From positions 351,510 through 415,509 of the forward strand of contig NZ_LMQN01000012.1 in the NCBI RefSeq assembly GCF_001425355.1: a stretch of DNA of 64,000 nucleotides, written 5' to 3'. Below the pieces are notes generated by a model, which was given only the letters and a program-made list of their open reading frames with translations, did not search any database and had not been told where the DNA came from. Made by a program: the position numbers and the translations under genes. Shown here one piece after another: positions 43,979-53,548 of this stretch; position 1 is the first letter of the stretch; each line of letters opens with the position of its first letter. This stretch comes from Chryseobacterium sp. Leaf405 (lineage in GTDB: Bacteria; Bacteroidota; Bacteroidia; Flavobacteriales; Weeksellaceae).

Positions 43979-46900
43979 ATGGCAGATCAAAATAAAAATA
44001 TAAAAAAGATAAAGGTTGCCAAGCCAGATATGAATCCGGATCGGTCTCTGAGTGTTTCTGCGGATGTCACTTCGTTCAGCATGGAAAAGACTACTCAAGG
44101 CTGGAAAAATGGAATGAAAAATAATTTCGACTCCCTAAATCCCGTTTCTATGGTAAAATCGGTAATGGGTGGAAATAACGGAGAACAATCAGGTGGAGGA
44201 AGTGGCAGTGAAACTTCTGTTACAGCAGAAAATGCCTCTCCGGAAAGTAAAATCAAACTCATTAAAGTTAATACTCCTGCGATTGTTCCCACAGGATTTC
44301 AGCACACAAGCAAACATTTTGATATTGTGCTGGCGATCGATATTCATTGGACTTTAATTCCGCCACCGCCATCTTTTATGTTGATTCCACTGCCGTTGCC
44401 GCATCCGTTTATCGGGATTGTTTTCGACGTAATGGATTACTTAACATTCAGTATTCCGATTCCACAATTTATCAGAAATTTGAAACCAGACCTTCCGGAA
44501 AGTATTCCGATGGGCGGTTCAATATTTGTTCACGGAAGACATAAGGCGACGACGACAACGAGTGTGATGGGCGTTGTGATTCCTTTCAGACACGTCACTT
44601 CATTGATTCCCGTTTACATGATCCCGTTTCCGCAGGAAGCTCCGCACGAAGGTGAAGTATATTACGGTGCCCAAACTGTTCTGGCGCAGGGAAGTAAGAT
44701 GAGCGGAAATCTACCGCAACAGGTACTAACTTGTATGGGATTACCCTTTGGAATGACGATGTTGCCTGCGATGCCGGATAAACCCAAGAAAAATCCGTTG
44801 GCATATTTTGCATTTTATAATAATTTTTCAAGTTTATATATTCAGATTAATACGGGAGGTCCTGTCATCGTTGGCGGACCATTTGTTCCACACATTTACA
44901 CGCCGGGTGAAATGCTGATGCGTTTTGCGGGAATGGCTTTGATGAGAGGTTTAACGAAAAGTTTAGGAAAAGGAGTTACAAAGTTTAATCATTTTCTACA
45001 GGGAAAATTTGGAAAAACTAATCCTATTTCAAAAGCTTTGTGTAAAGTGGGCTTAGAGCCTGTAAATTTTGCTTCAGGAGCGATGCTGTTTGAGTGGGAT
45101 GATTTCGAGATTGAAGCCGGAACTACTTTAACATGGACAAATGTTTGGTATAGTGACAGACCGTACACCCATGGAATGTTGGGCAACGGAATTTTCAATT
45201 CTCATGATCTTTATATTGTTCCTGACGAAGATGATGAGGTCGCGGCGTGGGTTCACCCTGAAGAATTGCAGCCTATGCCGATCCCTGTTCCGCCGGTTGG
45301 AGAAGAATTAACCTACTACAGAAGTCAGAAAATCTGGCAGTATCGCCCAAGTGATAATATCTGGATTATCAGAAAAGGAACGGATATTTATACTTACAAA
45401 CGTTTTCATCACATTTCGGAAGGAAGTATTTTTAAGGTAATTCATATTGAATATGGTGACGGAACGATCAGGGAATACAGCTATGAAGATCGAAATATTG
45501 TTTTAAAAAGCATTAAAGATGTTAAAAGCAGTTTTAGCATCGAAACAATCATTCATCCTGAACTTAAAAAAGTTACTGAGGTTTATTATTGTTATAAAAA
45601 TCAGAAAGATTTGCAAGTTCGTTACAATTATGATGAACGTGGAAACCTTACCCATGTTTGGGATATTCATAAGAAAGCCATTGTTTTTGAATATGATGAT
45701 GAAAATCGTGTGATCCGAAGAATGAACAGAAACGAGATGAGCTATCATTGGGAATACGACAAACAAGATAGAGTAGTTCATACAAAAGGTTTGGAAGGTT
45801 TTATGGAAGGATTTTTAAATTATAATAAAAAAGAAGGCTACACCGAAGTTATTTATCCAAAGCAAAACAATAAAACAGAAAGATATTATTACGACGAAGA
45901 TTTTTTAGTATATAAACAAGTTGATGGCGAAGGCGGAGAAACCTGGTACGATTATACTTCCCACAACGAATTAAAAATGACCGGAACTCCGGAAGGAAGA
46001 GTTCATGGATATACTTACGATGAATTTGGAAATATTAAAATTTTCCACACGCCGGATGGAGAAGAATATCATTATCAATACAATGAATTTGGGCAGGTTA
46101 TTGCACGTTTTTCGCCTTCGGGAACTTCAGAAATCTGGAATTATGATGAAGTAGGAAGATTATTAAGCTACACAGATCCAACTGGAGAAAGTGTTTATTA
46201 TGAATATTTTAATGATGAAAAACTTCCTGAGAAAAGCATAAAACAGGAAATTGAAACGCATTACGAATACAATAGCAGAAAACAGATTACAAGATTAACC
46301 AACAATATCGGTGGCGAACAATATTGGAAATATGATAATTATGGACGATTATTAATTTTCAGTCCAAAACCTTTAAATAGAACCGTTTGGAATAGAGACA
46401 GCATGGGAAGAGTAGTTGAGGTGAATGAACCCGGACAATTGCCTTTAAAACTTCGTTATGATGCTTATGATCTGCCGATTTACGCCACAGACGGAAGAGC
46501 AGAATGGCTCATGAGTTACACACCGATGGGAAGTCTGAAACGTCAGGTTCGAAGAAATGCATTAACATTTAAAAAGGAAGAAACCTTAGTTTTTGGCTAC
46601 AATGCTTACGAAAATCTAATGAGCATCACCAATGAAAAAGGCGAAACCTATCATTTTGAAAGAGATCATAATGACAATATTATTGGAGAAACAGGTTTCG
46701 ACGGACAACAGAAATTCTTTGTAAGAGATAAAGACGGATTGGTCACTCAAAGCAGAAACCCACAAGGGAAAAATATTTTTTATGAATATGATTTAGGCGG
46801 AAGATTAACGCAGACTCATTATCCCGACGGAACCTGGGAAGCGTATCAGTACGATACTTCGGGAATGTTGGTAAAAGCGGATAATGAAAATAGCAGCGTC

Positions 46901-48721
46901 GCTTTCGAAAGAAATAAATTAGGCTTGGTAACCAGCGAAAAGCAGGGCGAACATTCCATCAATTATGAATATGACGATCAGGGAAATCTGATTGGTTTAA
47001 AAAGCAGTTTAGGTGCAGAAATCGATTATAGTTACAACGATCTTGGTCAGCTTAAAAATGTAACTGCCACTACAAAAGACGTTCGTCAACCGTGGCAAAT
47101 GAATCTTGATGTTTCGAGAAACGGACAATTATTTTCTCGTGAAATGACGGGCGGTGTCGAAAGTATTTTTGAGTTCGATCATGTCGGAATGCCGATAAGT
47201 CAGAAAGTGATGGTAAACAAGACTAATACTGCTTTCCATAAAGATTATCATTGGGCAGCCGGAAGCCGATTGTTGCAGGTTTTGGATCGTGTTACAGGTG
47301 GAAGAACGAGATTCGATTATGATGCTTACGGGAGTCTTGTTGCTGCGGAATATTCAAATGGTGAAATTCAGTACAAAAATCCTGATGAAACGGGTTGTTT
47401 ATACGAAAGCGCCAAAAGAACCGACCGTATTTACGACAAAGGTGGAAAGCTGATGCGCGACAAAAACTGGTTTTATCATTACGACGAAGAAGGAAATTTA
47501 CTACTAAAAAGTAAAAGGCAGATTAATAATAGTAAATCAGATCCAAAAGAGAAAGAAGAAAATTCACATCCTTATTACAAATCCATTGCCGCGGACTGGC
47601 TGAATGAAACAAAATTACCTGATGGGAATATTTTAGTCAATGTCCATGAAAATTCTCCATCTGAAATCCAAAATCCTGAGTGGCAATCTGGAGATTGGGC
47701 TTATTTCTGGAATGCGAACGGAATGCTGGCAAAAGTAAAACGACCGGATGGCAAGGAAGTGAATTTTGAATATGATGCACTCGGAAGGAGAATTTCAAAA
47801 ATTGGAAACAAAAAAATAACTCGTTATATTTGGGATGGTAATGTTCTTTTACATGAATGGAGCTATGATGTTGAAGAAGAGCCGAAAACTTTTGTGGATG
47901 ATGATGGAAATGTAGTTATTGAGAGAGAGAAGATTGAGAATGTTGTGACTTGGGTATATGGAGGAAGTGGTTACACTCCTATTTCTAAATTAATTAATGA
48001 TGAAAAGTACTCTATCATTAGCGATTATTTGGGAGTTCCAATTCAGGTTTTTGATGATAATGGAAATTTGATATGGTCAAGAGAATTAGATATTTATGGA
48101 AATGTAAAAACATGTAAAGGAGATTTTAGTTTTATTCCATTTCAATTTCCGGGACAATATAATGATTATGATATTGATTTATGCTATAACAGATTTAGAT
48201 ATTATGACCCCCAAAATGGAAATTATATTAGCAAAGATCCGATAGGTTTTAAATCGGGAGAAGGCAATTTTTATTCATATGTTAGAAACTCAAACCTTTG
48301 GATTGATGTTTTTGGATTGAGCAAAGGTGGTGGTTATAGTGGCACTAGAGGATCAAATGTAGGAGGAGAAGTTAATCATATTCCAGCTTGGAATTCAATT
48401 GAAATTGCTAAGAAAATGAATCCTCAATTGACAGGTTTGCCAACTCATGGTACAACACCGTCAATACACATGGATAAACCTGATCATAGAGTGATGAGCT
48501 CAACAGGAAGCTCTAATAAATCAAAAGCTTACAGGAGAAGTCAGGCAGTTTTGATATCTCAAGGAAAATTTAATGAAGCAATGGGAATGGATATAGATGA
48601 AACTATTAATAAATATGGAGACAAATATAACGTTCACATGGATGAAATGTTAGAATATGCTGAGAAAAAAGGTTACATAACAGGTGAACAAAAAGTAGAA
48701 CTTCAAAATAAATATAAATAA
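43979..48721 (+). CDS. PAAR-RHS polymorphic toxin with C-terminal predicted nuclease domain
   Basis: A 1,580-residue T6SS effector. After a disordered, charged N-terminus (about 1-95), a PAAR-like tip domain lies at about 170-265 (GGSIFVHGRHKATTTTSVMG, GMPFGMTMLPAMPDKP-like region). A DUF6531-type start of the shell follows (ASGAMLFEWDDFEIEAGTTL, about 365). RHS/YD repeats then run to about 1400 (YEYDxxGNL units) and end at the core YISKDPIGFKSGEG. The last roughly 135 residues are the variable toxin: GEVNHIPAWNS, then SIHMDKPDHRVMSSTGSS and AYRRSQAVLISQGKFNEAMG. The conserved His/Asp pattern suggests a His-Me finger/HNH-like nuclease, which is tentative. Base composition turns more A/T-rich from about 47,940. 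Confidence 0.88.
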   Translation: MADQNKNIKKIKVAKPDMNPDRSLSVSADVTSFSMEKTTQGWKNGMKNNFDSLNPVSMVKSVMGGNNGEQSGGGSGSETSVTAENASPESKIKLIKVNTPAIVPTGFQHTSKHFDIVLAIDIHWTLIPPPPSFMLIPLPLPHPFIGIVFDVMDYLTFSIPIPQFIRNLKPDLPESIPMGGSIFVHGRHKATTTTSVMGVVIPFRHVTSLIPVYMIPFPQEAPHEGEVYYGAQTVLAQGSKMSGNLPQQVLTCMGLPFGMTMLPAMPDKPKKNPLAYFAFYNNFSSLYIQINTGGPVIVGGPFVPHIYTPGEMLMRFAGMALMRGLTKSLGKGVTKFNHFLQGKFGKTNPISKALCKVGLEPVNFASGAMLFEWDDFEIEAGTTLTWTNVWYSDRPYTHGMLGNGIFNSHDLYIVPDEDDEVAAWVHPEELQPMPIPVPPVGEELTYYRSQKIWQYRPSDNIWIIRKGTDIYTYKRFHHISEGSIFKVIHIEYGDGTIREYSYEDRNIVLKSIKDVKSSFSIETIIHPELKKVTEVYYCYKNQKDLQVRYNYDERGNLTHVWDIHKKAIVFEYDDENRVIRRMNRNEMSYHWEYDKQDRVVHTKGLEGFMEGFLNYNKKEGYTEVIYPKQNNKTERYYYDEDFLVYKQVDGEGGETWYDYTSHNELKMTGTPEGRVHGYTYDEFGNIKIFHTPDGEEYHYQYNEFGQVIARFSPSGTSEIWNYDEVGRLLSYTDPTGESVYYEYFNDEKLPEKSIKQEIETHYEYNSRKQITRLTNNIGGEQYWKYDNYGRLLIFSPKPLNRTVWNRDSMGRVVEVNEPGQLPLKLRYDAYDLPIYATDGRAEWLMSYTPMGSLKRQVRRNALTFKKEETLVFGYNAYENLMSITNEKGETYHFERDHNDNIIGETGFDGQQKFFVRDKDGLVTQSRNPQGKNIFYEYDLGGRLTQTHYPDGTWEAYQYDTSGMLVKADNENSSVAFERNKLGLVTSEKQGEHSINYEYDDQGNLIGLKSSLGAEIDYSYNDLGQLKNVTATTKDVRQPWQMNLDVSRNGQLFSREMTGGVESIFEFDHVGMPISQKVMVNKTNTAFHKDYHWAAGSRLLQVLDRVTGGRTRFDYDAYGSLVAAEYSNGEIQYKNPDETGCLYESAKRTDRIYDKGGKLMRDKNWFYHYDEEGNLLLKSKRQINNSKSDPKEKEENSHPYYKSIAADWLNETKLPDGNILVNVHENSPSEIQNPEWQSGDWAYFWNANGMLAKVKRPDGKEVNFEYDALGRRISKIGNKKITRYIWDGNVLLHEWSYDVEEEPKTFVDDDGNVVIEREKIENVVTWVYGGSGYTPISKLINDEKYSIISDYLGVPIQVFDDNGNLIWSRELDIYGNVKTCKGDFSFIPFQFPGQYNDYDIDLCYNRFRYYDPQNGNYISKDPIGFKSGEGNFYSYVRNSNLWIDVFGLSKGGGYSGTRGSNVGGEVNHIPAWNSIEIAKKMNPQLTGLPTHGTTPSIHMDKPDHRVMSSTGSSNKSKAYRRSQAVLISQGKFNEAMGMDIDETINKYGDKYNVHMDEMLEYAEKKGYITGEQKVELQNKYK

Positions 48722-48725
48722 AAAT

Positions 48726-49241
48726 ATGAACAAAATTATATTGAAACCTTTAGAGGGAATTTTAGTAAATGATAAAAAAATAGAATTTGGTCAGGGAAAA
48801 AATGACATTATCAATTTACTCGGAAAGCCAGATAATGACGAGGAAGAGCAATTTTATTATGATTCCTTAGATGTGAGATTTGATTTTGATGATAACGGAG
48901 GATTAGAATTTGTTGAATGTCAAGGTCCATATTCTGAAAATACAGAATTCAGTATTTATGATATAAATCCGTTTAAACTTTATGATACTGACCTTATAGA
49001 TTTTCTAACTAATAAAAATAATGGAGAAATAGATGATTTTGAAGCTCCATATAGCTATAGTTTTTTAGAAATTTCTGTAGGAATTTGGAGAGCATCCATT
49101 CCTGTTGATATAGAATCTACCATTACTGAAATGAAAGAAGAAGGAACTTATGAAGAGTCTAAAGAAATAATGGATCAGGATTTAGAAAAGTCAAAATATT
49201 TTTGGACTATAGCAGTTGGTAAAACTGATTATTACAAATAA
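48726..49241 (+). CDS. Acidic protein, candidate immunity to the RHS toxin
   Basis: This 171-residue cytoplasmic protein starts 4 bases after the RHS stop. It is strongly acidic (EEEQFYYDSLDVRFDFDD, DIESTITEMKEEG), with no signal peptide, which fits a protein that blocks a cytoplasmic nuclease by binding its basic surface. I recognise no immunity family with certainty. The A/T-rich composition continues from the toxin tip, so the two probably moved together. Confidence 0.7.
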   Translation: MNKIILKPLEGILVNDKKIEFGQGKNDIINLLGKPDNDEEEQFYYDSLDVRFDFDDNGGLEFVECQGPYSENTEFSIYDINPFKLYDTDLIDFLTNKNNGEIDDFEAPYSYSFLEISVGIWRASIPVDIESTITEMKEEGTYEESKEIMDQDLEKSKYFWTIAVGKTDYYK

Positions 49242-49332
49242 CAAATTTTGGCAAAAATTTTTAAATGTTTGAATAGAATTTAACGGAATTGACAATAAAA
49301 ATTATTTAAAAACCACCTTCAAATATTTCAGC

Positions 49333-49719
49333 ATGAAAAAACTTATTTTCACATTCGTTATTACAGTATTTTCAATTATCGCAAATGCACAAACCAGTTC
49401 GCTTGCAAAAACAACCTGGGAAGTTGAAAGAGTAAATGCGGATGGAAGTGCAATTTTCAAAAAAGGAAAATTAATAAAATTCCCTGCAGAACAGCCTAAG
49501 TTTTATTTCCTTCAATTTGAAAGCGATAAAAAATATCATACCGGAAATTCATGTTTTCACATGATGGGAACTTATAGCATTTACGAAGGTAATCAGTTGG
49601 AAATGAGCGAAGGTTTAGCAGATATGTCTGGAGATTGCAAAGAGCCAAAAACATTTACAGGAACTTACAATTTCAAAATAGATAAAGATCGTCTTGAACT
49701 GATTCCCGTAAAAAATTAA
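49333..49719 (+). CDS. Small exported protein, lipocalin/META-like
   Basis: The 128-residue product has a signal peptide (FVITVFSIIANAQT) and a beta-rich body (TTWEVERVNADGSAIFKKGK, CFHMMGTYSIYEGNQLEMSE, FTGTYNFKIDKDRLEL), with two cysteines that could pair. The body resembles META/HslJ-like or lipocalin-like heat-shock-type domains, but the match is by shape only. It is 92 bases after the immunity candidate and 88 before polA. Function unknown. Confidence 0.65.
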   Translation: MKKLIFTFVITVFSIIANAQTSSLAKTTWEVERVNADGSAIFKKGKLIKFPAEQPKFYFLQFESDKKYHTGNSCFHMMGTYSIYEGNQLEMSEGLADMSGDCKEPKTFTGTYNFKIDKDRLELIPVKN

Positions 49720-49792
49720 ATAATTTGTCTCAGTATTTTTTCTAAATTTTAAACTGAAATTCGAAATTCTGAAAAAAACCTTCCTATTTTCT

Positions 49793-49800
49793 TATCTTTG
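49793..49800 (+). promoter_or_regulatory. -7 box of the polA promoter
   Basis: TATCTTTG matches TAnnTTTG 6 bases before the ATG at 49807. A transcript starting about 7 bases later would be leaderless, or would use the ATG at 49816. No -33 TTTG is present. Confidence 0.4.
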
Positions 49801-49806
49801 TTCCTT

Positions 49807-52650
49807 ATGGAAAATATGGACGCAACTCAAGATAAAAGGCTATTTCTCATCGATGCTTATGCGATGATTTTCAGAGGATATTACGCATTGATCAGAAGTC
49901 CGAGGATTACAAGCACAGGGATCGATACATCGGCTATATTTGGTTTCACCAACTCTTTGATTGAATTAATCAGAAGAGAAAGACCAACACATTTAGCGGT
50001 TGTTTTTGATGTTGGACAGGCAAGTGTAAGAACCGATGATTTTGCTGAATATAAAGCTAACAGAAGCGAAACTCCTGAAGCAATTAAAAATGCAATTCCA
50101 TATATTCACAGGATTTTACAGGCGATGCATGTACCGATTTTAGGGGTTGAAGGTTACGAAGCAGATGATGTCATTGGAACCATTGCCTGCAAAGCTGAAA
50201 AAGAAGGTTACACTACTTTTATGGTAACTCCTGATAAAGATTTTGCACAGCTTGTTACTGATAAAATTAAAATGTACAAACCAGGTTTGAAAGGTGGAGA
50301 TATTGAAATTTTAGGTGTTGAAGAAGTAAAAGCAAAATACGAAATAGAAGACCCGAAACAGGTAATTGATTATCTGGCGATGATGGGTGATGCAGTGGAT
50401 AATATCCCGGGGTTGGATGGTGTTGGTGAAAAAACTGCCATGAAATTCTTGAAAGAATACGGAAGTATAGAAAATCTTTTAGCGAATACACATCAGTTAA
50501 AGGGAAAAATTAAAGAGAAAATAGAAGCTTCAGCTGAGCGTGGAATTTTATCTAAAAAGTTAGCGACGATTATTTGCGATGCGCCTGTGGAGTTTCATCA
50601 GGAACAATATGATCTTGAAACTCCGGATTTTGAACAGGCTAAGAAAGTTTTTGATGAGATAGAATTCACAAGATTATACGAAAATCTTTACCGAGCCTTT
50701 GCGCCGGCTGCCGGAACTAAAGTTGTTGCGGAAGCTGAGGTAACGGTAACGGAAACTCCTCAGCAAAAAGTGGCACAAGCGGTTGGTCAGCTGGATTTAT
50801 TTGCAACGTACGAAGAGCTGGATCAGGCAACGTCCACAAAATCGAATATTGAGCAGAATGATCATTTGTATCAGTTTGTAAATAATCCGAAAGCGCAGAA
50901 AATCTTAGTTCAGAATTTACTGAAACAGCAAGTCGTATGTTTTGATACAGAAACTACTTCTCTGAATGAACTGGAAGCCGAATTGGTCGGAATGAGTTTT
51001 TCTTATAAAAAAGGATTGGCATATTACGTTCCTTTGTCGGAAGATCAGGGCGAAGTGTTACAGACATTGGAAATTTTCAGACCGTTTTTTGAGAAAGAAG
51101 ATTTGCTGAAAGTTGCTCACAATTTAAAATTCGATTATAAAGTTTTAAAAAAATACAATATTACCGTAAAAGGGGCAATGTTTGACACGATGATCGCACA
51201 TTACCTTTTAAATCCTGACGGAAGACACGGAATGGATTATCTCTCAGAAGTTTATTTGAATTATAAGCCTGTTTCCATTGAAACCATTATCGGTAAAAAG
51301 GGAAAAAATCAGGGAACTTTCAGAGATGCAGATTTAAGAACTCAGACGGATTACGCTGCAGAAGATGCAGATGTAACTTTCCAATTATACGAATTGTTTG
51401 CGCCTCAGTTAAAAAAGGAAAATTTAGAAGAGTTATTTTTCAATATTGAAATGCCATTAATGGAAGTTTTGGCTAAAATGGAACTTTCAGGAATTTCTCT
51501 GGATGAAAAATGGCTGGCTCAGGAAAGTATTGATCTTGAGAATGATTTAAGACAATTAGAATCAAAAATATTTGAGATTTCAGGCGAAGAATTCAATATG
51601 AATTCACCGAAACAATTGGGTGAAATTTTATTTGAAAAAATGCAGCTTGATCCGAAAGCAAAAAAGACCAAAACCGGTCAGTACGCAACTTCGGAAGATG
51701 TGCTTCAAAAACTGTCTTCAAAACATGAAATTATCAAGCATATTCTTGAATACAGAACGTATCAGAAATTAAAATCAACCTACGTTGATGCGCTGCCTTC
51801 ACAGATTGAAAAAACCGACAATAGAGTTCATACCAATTTCTCGCAAACTACGGCTGCAACAGGTCGTTTGGCGAGTGTAAACCCAAATTTACAGAATATT
51901 CCGATCCGAACGTTGAGAGGTCAGCAAATTCGTGGGGCGTTTGTTTCTGCGGAAGGGAAGAAGATTATTTCTGCCGATTATTCACAGATTGAACTTCGTT
52001 TGATTGCCGAAATTTCCGGTGAAGATAATATGATTAAAGCGTTCCAGGATGGTGAAGATATTCACGCTTCAACGGCGGCGAAATTATTTAAAATTCCGTT
52101 GGAAGAAGTGTCTAAAACGCAAAGAAGTCAGGCAAAGACGGTCAACTTTGGGATTTTATATGGTCAGGGAGCATTTGCTTTAGCAGAACAGACAGGTTTG
52201 TCGAGATCGGAAGCAAAACAGATGATTGAAGCATACTACGAAACCTATCCCAAATTGAAAGAATACATGGCTGCACAGGTACATAGAGCCCGTGAACAGG
52301 GATATGTTGAAACCATTTTAGGGAGAAAACGTCATTTAAAAGATATCAATTCAGGAAATTTTGTTGTGCGCGCACATGCTGAAAGAAACGCGGTAAATGC
52401 TCCAATTCAGGGAAGTGCGGCAGATGTAGTAAAAATGGCGATGATTAAAATCCAGAAAGAACTGGAAAAAGAAAAGCTGCAGACAAAAATGTTGCTTCAG
52501 GTACATGACGAATTGGTTTTTGAATCTCCAATTGATGAGGTTGAATTAGCAACCAATATTATTAAAATGGAAATGGAAAGTGCGATTGAAACGCAGGTTC
52601 CCCTATTGGTGGAAGTTGGAGTGGGAGATAACTGGTTGGAAGCGCATTAA
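49807..52650 (+). CDS. polA: DNA polymerase I
   Basis: The start is set at the ATG at 49807, because the in-frame TTG at 49798 overlaps the -7 box; a second ATG at 49816 is equally possible. About 947 residues. The 5'-3' exonuclease domain spans about 10-300 (LFLIDAYAMIFRGYYAL, EGYEADDVIGTIACKAE). The 3'-5' proofreading domain keeps DTETTSLNELEAELVGMSFS and DADVTFQLYE, so it looks active. The polymerase domain shows ISADYSQIELRLIAEISGED (motif A), RSQAKTVNFGILYGQG (motif B) and LLQVHDELVFE (motif C). It fills gaps in repair and replication. It is a housekeeping gene flanking the T6SS island. Confidence 0.96.
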   Translation: MENMDATQDKRLFLIDAYAMIFRGYYALIRSPRITSTGIDTSAIFGFTNSLIELIRRERPTHLAVVFDVGQASVRTDDFAEYKANRSETPEAIKNAIPYIHRILQAMHVPILGVEGYEADDVIGTIACKAEKEGYTTFMVTPDKDFAQLVTDKIKMYKPGLKGGDIEILGVEEVKAKYEIEDPKQVIDYLAMMGDAVDNIPGLDGVGEKTAMKFLKEYGSIENLLANTHQLKGKIKEKIEASAERGILSKKLATIICDAPVEFHQEQYDLETPDFEQAKKVFDEIEFTRLYENLYRAFAPAAGTKVVAEAEVTVTETPQQKVAQAVGQLDLFATYEELDQATSTKSNIEQNDHLYQFVNNPKAQKILVQNLLKQQVVCFDTETTSLNELEAELVGMSFSYKKGLAYYVPLSEDQGEVLQTLEIFRPFFEKEDLLKVAHNLKFDYKVLKKYNITVKGAMFDTMIAHYLLNPDGRHGMDYLSEVYLNYKPVSIETIIGKKGKNQGTFRDADLRTQTDYAAEDADVTFQLYELFAPQLKKENLEELFFNIEMPLMEVLAKMELSGISLDEKWLAQESIDLENDLRQLESKIFEISGEEFNMNSPKQLGEILFEKMQLDPKAKKTKTGQYATSEDVLQKLSSKHEIIKHILEYRTYQKLKSTYVDALPSQIEKTDNRVHTNFSQTTAATGRLASVNPNLQNIPIRTLRGQQIRGAFVSAEGKKIISADYSQIELRLIAEISGEDNMIKAFQDGEDIHASTAAKLFKIPLEEVSKTQRSQAKTVNFGILYGQGAFALAEQTGLSRSEAKQMIEAYYETYPKLKEYMAAQVHRAREQGYVETILGRKRHLKDINSGNFVVRAHAERNAVNAPIQGSAADVVKMAMIKIQKELEKEKLQTKMLLQVHDELVFESPIDEVELATNIIKMEMESAIETQVPLLVEVGVGDNWLEAH

Positions 52651-52666
52651 TTTTGAAATAAATTAG

Positions 52667-52758
52667 ATGCTTTGACTTCGCTCAGCATGGCATTCCTAAT
52701 ACTAACTTTTTTTAAGCAGTAAATTTTAGGAATGCCATGCTGAGCGAAGTCAAAGCAT
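52667..52758. repeat. Perfect 33-base inverted repeat between convergent genes
   Basis: Arms at 52667-52699 and 52726-52758 are exact reverse complements, with a 26-base A/T-rich loop. The arm begins ATGCTTTGACTTCGCTCAGC and continues ATGGCATTCCTAA. The tract after the second arm is T-rich, so it can terminate polA; in the other direction it can serve the zinc-ribbon gene. A diverged copy of part of the second arm is at 53516-53537, so it belongs to a repeat family. Confidence 0.85.
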
Positions 52759-52774
52759 TTTTTATTAGTTTTTT

Positions 52775-53392
52775 TTAATTGTAAGAGGTAATAATATGAT
52801 TTTCACCAAAATAAAAACAAGAAGGATCATAATCATACCAACAAGCCTGATAATTGAGTCCATCCCCATAATTAGAAGTATTAACATTATTTGGTTTTCC
52901 TCTCATATAAACTAACATTTCATAACTCATCCCAATCCAAATTTTACGCTCTGAAATTCCAATACAATCCTCTTTTGACCATTCCGGATGCTTTTTGTAG
53001 ATTTTTCCAGCTTTCGTTTTCATAAATTTTTCTTCTTCAATTTTATCTTTTTTATCAATACTATCAATACGGGCTTGATTTTTAATACTATCTTCTTTTG
53101 AAATTTTTGTTTCAATTTCAGTTTTAGTTGAAATATCAGTGTTTTTCTTAGTATTAGAATCGGAACATTTATTTACTAAAAATATTAGAAATCCAAAAAT
53201 AATTAAAATTAATACTACAATTCCACAGCCATTGTTTGGCTTTTGAGCAGTATTAACATTTTGAGATTGAAGTGGTAGTTTGGTCTTTTGAATAGAATCC
53301 AGATTATCTTTTATAGAATAACCGCATTTTGGACATTGCACAGCAGTATCACTTACAAAATTACTACACTCAGGACATTTGATTAATGACAT
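52775..53392 (-). CDS. Zinc-ribbon membrane protein
   Basis: This 205-residue protein starts with a treble-clef zinc ribbon, MSLIKCPECSNFVSDTAVQC-PKCGY (four Cys in two CxxC pairs). One membrane helix follows (CGIVVLILIIFGFLIFLV, about 58-75), then a Lys/Ser-rich linker. The C-terminal domain (KIWIGMSYEMLVYMRGKPNN) resembles the SmpA/BamE-like pattern of a strand pair with a GxP turn. The function is unknown. It has a TAAATTTG box upstream on the minus strand at 53423-53416. Confidence 0.7.
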   Translation of the reverse strand: MSLIKCPECSNFVSDTAVQCPKCGYSIKDNLDSIQKTKLPLQSQNVNTAQKPNNGCGIVVLILIIFGFLIFLVNKCSDSNTKKNTDISTKTEIETKISKEDSIKNQARIDSIDKKDKIEEEKFMKTKAGKIYKKHPEWSKEDCIGISERKIWIGMSYEMLVYMRGKPNNVNTSNYGDGLNYQACWYDYDPSCFYFGENHIITSYN

Positions 53393-53515
53393 AATAGTTA
53401 TTTATTTTTATGCCTCAAATTTATATGAGTAATTAAAAATAAACATATGGTTTCCCGTAATAAAATACTATTTCATTAATTTTTTTCCAAGAGTATTCAT
53501 TCTAATCTAAAGCGA

Positions 53516-53537
53516 ATGTTGAGCGGAACCGAAGCAT
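53516..53537. repeat. Diverged copy of the inverted-repeat arm
   Basis: The 22 bases match 52737-52758 at 17 positions (ATG-TTGAGCG...AAGCAT), just beyond the end of the GLPGLI gene. It lacks a partner arm. It looks like a decayed member of the same repeat family. Confidence 0.45.
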
Positions 53538-53548
53538 TATGAGATTTA

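Noticed and set aside
44061..44084. A stretch in the RHS gene (CACTTCGTTCAGCATGG) resembling the 33-base repeat arm.
   Set aside because: It is in frame within coding sequence, lacks a partner arm, and matches over only about 17 bases with mismatches.
44512..44831. Antisense frames in the PAAR part of the RHS gene.
   Set aside because: They are shadows with no independent support.
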